NCBI RefSeq assembly: GCF_041434935.1
Contig: NZ_CP107965.1
Location: forward strand, 1-64,000
Reading direction: 5' to 3'
DNA: 64,000 nt
From: Kitasatospora sp. NBC_00374
Lineage (GTDB): Bacteria > Actinomycetota > Actinomycetes > Streptomycetales > Streptomycetaceae
Shown in pieces: positions 60,667 through 64,000 of the stretch. Each line of letters begins with the position of its first letter. Position 1 is the first letter of the stretch. The translations under genes and the position numbers were made by a program. Under the pieces are notes generated by a model, which had not been told where the DNA came from, made no database searches, and saw only the letters and a list, made by a program, of their open reading frames with translations.

Positions 60667-63237
60667 TCAGCCGGTCGGCTGCCTGTCCTCGCCGGCCGGG
60701 GGCGCGGAAGGCAGGGCGAGCGGGATGTGCGGCGCAGGGTCGGCCGGGCCGGTCGGCAGGACGCCGAGGAAGCGCAGGACCAGGAGCTGCTGCGGGTTGA
60801 GCTGGTCGCTCTTGGCCGCGCTGACCTGGCGGGACTGCCATCGCCCGGGTCGGAAGTCCATGTCGTCGGCCAGGCCGGTCCGGTTGACCGGTCCGTCCAC
60901 GGTGCCGCCTGCCGCGAGGTAGGCCGCGAAGCGGCGGCAGGAGCGGTTCCAGTCGGGGTCCTGGCGCCACAAGGGGTCCAGGTCGTCCAGCTGGGCACGC
61001 TGCGCGTCGGTCAGCGCGTCGGCGTTCACCCGCTGGCGCCGCATCCACTGCCCGTCGCCGTAGCCGTCGGTGCGGTGGCCGACTGGCATGGCGAGGTGGC
61101 CGTGGCGGTGGTGAAAGCGCAGGGCGTAGGCGAAGCCGCGTTCCCAGGCGTTGGCGCGCTTGGACCAGATCATGCCGATCGCTTCGAGTTCGGACACCCA
61201 GGCCGGTCCGAGGGATCCAGCGGTCTTCAGGTAGCGCTGCTGGTCGAGCCAGGTGATCAGCTCGCCGAACCGCTCCTTGTCGGTGACGTCCAGGTGGCCG
61301 TGCTCGGCGTAGAAGGCCGCCGCGATGCGGTACAGGCGTTCCCATTCCTGGGCCCGGGGGGAGAAGGCGCGCAGTTTCAGGGCACGGAGGATCTCCGACT
61401 GGTGGTCAGAGGCGTTGATCACCAGCCATTCCGGCAGCTCCTCCTCCCACTCCTCGTCCAGCTGCTCCCCGGGGGCCTCGTCCGCGTCGGCGGCCGGCGG
61501 CGCCGGCGTTTCGCTGTCCGTGGTGGTGGCGCGCAGTGCGGTCTTGCCCGGTCGGTGGGTGCGCAGGTCGGTGATGCGTCCGACCACCCGGGAGTCGACC
61601 GAGGACAGGGCCCGCAGGACCTGCAGGATCGTCCGGAAGACGGAGGCGTTGATGGCTTCCTCGGCCTCGGCCTGCACGGCCTGGCCCGCGTCGCTGACGA
61701 CGCCCGGGTCGGCCGTGGGGAGGTCGTCGGCCTCGCTGCCGTCGGTCTCGGCATCCGGGGTGGGCAGGTACACCGGGATGATGACGTAGGCCATCTTGCC
61801 CTGGTTCGGCCGCTGGCGGATGGCCCGGCCGAAGGCCTGGACGATGTCGATCTCGCTCGACTTGGGGTCCGCGAAGACGATGGCGTCCACGGCCTCGATG
61901 TCGATGCCCTCGCCCAGCAGGCGTGCGTTGCACAGGATGCCGCACTCCTCGCCGGTCTCGCCGGTGTGGGCGGCGAAGCGGCGGAACTTCTCCCGGCGCT
62001 CCTTCAGCGGGTCGTTGCCGGCGATGGCCGCGGTCCAGATGCGTTCGGGCCGGGCGTAGTCCGCCAGCGGGTCGCCGGCCTTCAGCCGCTCCTGGTCGAC
62101 CAGGAGGTCGGCGGTCTCCAGCAAGGTGCCCGAGAACTTGCGGGCGGCGCTGATGCGGGAGTGGAAGGTGATGACGCGCCGGAGCCCGAGGTCGGCGACG
62201 GCGCGCAGAACTGCGACCTGGAGGGCGAGCCTCTGGAGGTCCTCGTTGGTGCGCTGGGAGCGCAGGTCGGCGACGGCGGGCAGCATGAGCAGGTCGCGCA
62301 GGTCCTCGTCGGTGACGACGGGCACCAAAACCTTGTAGTCGGCGACCCAGCCCTCGGCCTGGGCCTGGGTGTAGGAGTAGCGGGCGACGACCCGGCCGAA
62401 GATCTGCTCGTCGTCCATCGAGAACAGCTTCGGGGCTTTCCCGATCACGAGATCGGTCAGGTCGTCGCCGCCGGAGCGTTGGCCGGCGATGCGCGGGGTG
62501 GCGGTGAAGTAGAGGCGGCGGGCGGCGGGGACCTGGTCGTCGTCGTGAACGGCGGCCCACGGCTTGTCCACGGCGCCGGCGGTGCGGTGGGCCTCGTCGA
62601 TGACCACCAGGTCCCAGCTGGGCAGGCGGAAGTCCGCGTGGGCCTTCACCAGCCGTGCCAGCGAGGCGTAGGTGGCGTAGACGGTGACCGGTTGGTCGGC
62701 GGCGGCGGAGGCGACGATGTCGGCGAGCTCGGCGGCGTCGGTGGTGACCCTGGCTTCGATGTGGCCGCCGGCCTCGGCGCGCTCCAGAGCCTCCTCGCGC
62801 GAGCACGCCGCGACCGACAGGCCCCGTCGGCCGTGCCGGGTGCTCCAGGCGTTGGCCGTCTGCTCCAGCAGCTCGATGGTCGGGACGAGGACCAGGACGC
62901 GGCCGCGCAGGGCGAGCCGGCGGGCGCACTCTGCGGAGACGGCGGTCTTGCCGGAGCCGCAGGTCATCTCGACCGTGGCCCGGCCGCCGTCCTTGACCTC
63001 CCTTACCGCGTCCGTGGTGATGGCCTTCTGGTAGTCCCGCAACTCGGTGATGACAACCCGAGGCGGTGCCTTGGGGCGGCGAGGGGGTGGTGGTGCGTCG
63101 GCGATCGCGCGCGCCCACTGGTCGGAGTGCGGCGTGCTGGTGGCGGACTGGTCCACGTCAGGTGCTCCTGCGTTGTTCATCGCTCCGTCTGGGTCAGGGT
63201 CGGTCGCGGTGCCAGCCGAATCGGGATCGTGGGTCAC
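60667..63237 (-). CDS. DEAD/DEAH helicase with helicase-associated repeats
   Basis: This 856-aa protein has RecA-like lobes with Walker A MTCGSGKTAVS, Walker B VVIDEAHRTAG, and SAT-like FTATPR; the second lobe has ITFHSRISAARKF, LGEGIDIEAVDAIVF and QAFGRAIRQRPNQG. The C-terminal third holds helicase-associated repeats (FYAEHGHLDV, FHHRHGHLAM, each with Trp). Such helicases are found on Streptomyces linear replicons. GTG start overlaps the previous stop as GTGA. Confidence 0.9.
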   Translation of the reverse strand: MTHDPDSAGTATDPDPDGAMNNAGAPDVDQSATSTPHSDQWARAIADAPPPPRRPKAPPRVVITELRDYQKAITTDAVREVKDGGRATVEMTCGSGKTAVSAECARRLALRGRVLVLVPTIELLEQTANAWSTRHGRRGLSVAACSREEALERAEAGGHIEARVTTDAAELADIVASAAADQPVTVYATYASLARLVKAHADFRLPSWDLVVIDEAHRTAGAVDKPWAAVHDDDQVPAARRLYFTATPRIAGQRSGGDDLTDLVIGKAPKLFSMDDEQIFGRVVARYSYTQAQAEGWVADYKVLVPVVTDEDLRDLLMLPAVADLRSQRTNEDLQRLALQVAVLRAVADLGLRRVITFHSRISAARKFSGTLLETADLLVDQERLKAGDPLADYARPERIWTAAIAGNDPLKERREKFRRFAAHTGETGEECGILCNARLLGEGIDIEAVDAIVFADPKSSEIDIVQAFGRAIRQRPNQGKMAYVIIPVYLPTPDAETDGSEADDLPTADPGVVSDAGQAVQAEAEEAINASVFRTILQVLRALSSVDSRVVGRITDLRTHRPGKTALRATTTDSETPAPPAADADEAPGEQLDEEWEEELPEWLVINASDHQSEILRALKLRAFSPRAQEWERLYRIAAAFYAEHGHLDVTDKERFGELITWLDQQRYLKTAGSLGPAWVSELEAIGMIWSKRANAWERGFAYALRFHHRHGHLAMPVGHRTDGYGDGQWMRRQRVNADALTDAQRAQLDDLDPLWRQDPDWNRSCRRFAAYLAAGGTVDGPVNRTGLADDMDFRPGRWQSRQVSAAKSDQLNPQQLLVLRFLGVLPTGPADPAPHIPLALPSAPPAGEDRQPTG

Positions 63238-63962
63238 CGTCGGCCGCCCTTGCGCTTGTTCGGGCGCGGCACCCATCCCCTGACCTGGAGCCACAGGATT
63301 TCAGCGCCCGGCCGGGCCCGGCCGGTCTCCACCAGCCAGGCCAACACCGCCGCGGTGACGTCACCCCGCTGGTCGGCCACTCGCCGGGACCACTCGCGGG
63401 CGTCGAACCCGCCGGTGACGGTGGAGCCGTAGCTGCGCTCCTCGGTGCCGTCGGCTCGCGGGACGACACCGCGGCGCAGGCCCGGGGAGTCCTTCCGCGA
63501 TCCGGCGGCGTGGATGAACTGGTCGGACTTCATGCGGACGGTGACAGCGACCCGGCCGTTGACCTTGGCGGTCTCGTGGATGACCTCTGCCAGGTGTGAG
63601 GCCCCGGACAGGATGGCCTGGCGCCCGGCGGTCCCGGTGCTCGACTTCCCGAGCTCGCCGACGATGTTCTTTCCGCGCACCCGGGCCTTCTGGCCGCTGC
63701 GGGTACGCCGGTCCGTGATGTTCTGCTGGGCGATCGCGGCCAGGGCGTCAAGGTCGCGCTCACCGCCGCGCACGGCGCGCAGCACCTGCTGCAGGGCGCC
63801 GATGTAGGCCTTCCCCTTTCCTCCACCCTTGGTGAAGATCTGGGAGATGGTAGAGGCGTCGCGGCCGATCATCCCGGCTACCTGGGAGCGGTTGTAGCCG
63901 AGGTCGATCAGGTCCTTGGCGAGGCGGCCGGCCTCGTTCAGCGGGGGCGGGGTGGCGGGCAT
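63234..63962 (-). CDS. HTH-containing protein upstream of the helicase
   Basis: This 242-aa basic protein has a helix-turn-helix-like start (YNRSQVAGMIGRDASTISQI), a basic middle (ITDRRTRSGQKARVRGKNI) and a C-terminal region VTAAVLAWLVETGRARPG. It overlaps the helicase start by 4 bases. A DNA-binding partner of the helicase is inferred. The start is ATG, close to the window edge, so upstream genes cannot be seen. Confidence 0.65.
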   Translation of the reverse strand: MPATPPPLNEAGRLAKDLIDLGYNRSQVAGMIGRDASTISQIFTKGGGKGKAYIGALQQVLRAVRGGERDLDALAAIAQQNITDRRTRSGQKARVRGKNIVGELGKSSTGTAGRQAILSGASHLAEVIHETAKVNGRVAVTVRMKSDQFIHAAGSRKDSPGLRRGVVPRADGTEERSYGSTVTGGFDAREWSRRVADQRGDVTAAVLAWLVETGRARPGAEILWLQVRGWVPRPNKRKGGRR

Positions 63963-64000
63963 CGGCTCTTCCTCAGCGGTGGCAGTACGGGCGGCGGTTG

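Noticed and set aside
60478..63432. 984-aa forward frame opposite the DEAD/DEAH helicase
   Set aside because: It is compositional shadow; the opposite strand contains all helicase motifs.

Overview
The window is high-GC actinomycete DNA, most like Streptomyces or a close relative. The evidence is the GC-saturated third codon positions, many GTG and a few TTG starts, and typical actinomycete families: a WhiB-like protein, an XRE/DUF397 pair with an anti-sigma-type ATPase, and LexA with DnaE2. A tandem pair of RepL-like winged-helix genes lies beside a repeat- and hairpin-rich gene-free region. With no ribosomal or core metabolic genes, this suggests a large plasmid or a chromosome-arm accessory region. 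That assignment is inference; no telomere, partition gene or transfer gene is visible.

Layout. 1-3341: repeat-rich, gene-free DNA, two RepL-like genes and their recurring palindromes (possible replication or maintenance locus). 3342-10991: DNA repair and SOS block (ATP-dependent ligase, WhiB-like protein, LexA, small protein, catalytically degenerate ImuB-like protein, DnaE2). 10992-19295: small hypothetical proteins, membrane proteins, and several nuclease-like genes (a Mrr-like nuclease with a divergent partner, and a PIN-domain gene followed by a PD-(D/E)XK gene). 19685-25985: SNF2 helicase and SWIM protein, a protein with seven zinc ribbons and a Vsr-like nuclease domain, and a HEPN and zinc-ribbon protein. 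This block looks like defence or nucleic-acid processing. 26400-29377: ABC exporter and a small secreted protein.

29600-44045: a compact, mostly overlapping biosynthetic cluster on the minus strand. It encodes a nucleotide-sugar dehydrogenase, a Gfo/Idh/MocA oxidoreductase and a DegT aminotransferase (the gene set of a 3-amino-uronic-acid sugar pathway), two glycosyltransferases, a sugar-kinase-like phosphotransferase, two HAD phosphatases, and a deacetylase/GNAT fusion. It also holds an acyl-activation set: AMP-ligase, carrier protein, class I aminotransferase, glutaminase-deficient asparagine-synthase-like enzyme and Nudix hydrolase. An amide-linked, amino-sugar-containing natural product is a reasonable inference; no known product is recognised.

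44348-57284: regulators (TPR/HTH proteins, XRE plus DUF397, HATPase), a Nudix-GNAT fusion, alpha/beta hydrolase, deoxyribosyltransferase-like protein and DEDDh exonuclease. A degraded copy of one cluster glycosyltransferase lies at 47324-47412. 57408-63962: a minus-strand run with an HTH protein, a large DEAD/DEAH helicase with helicase-associated repeats, a duplicated zinc-binding miniprotein, an XRE regulator, and a HAD protein with a very cysteine-rich tail.
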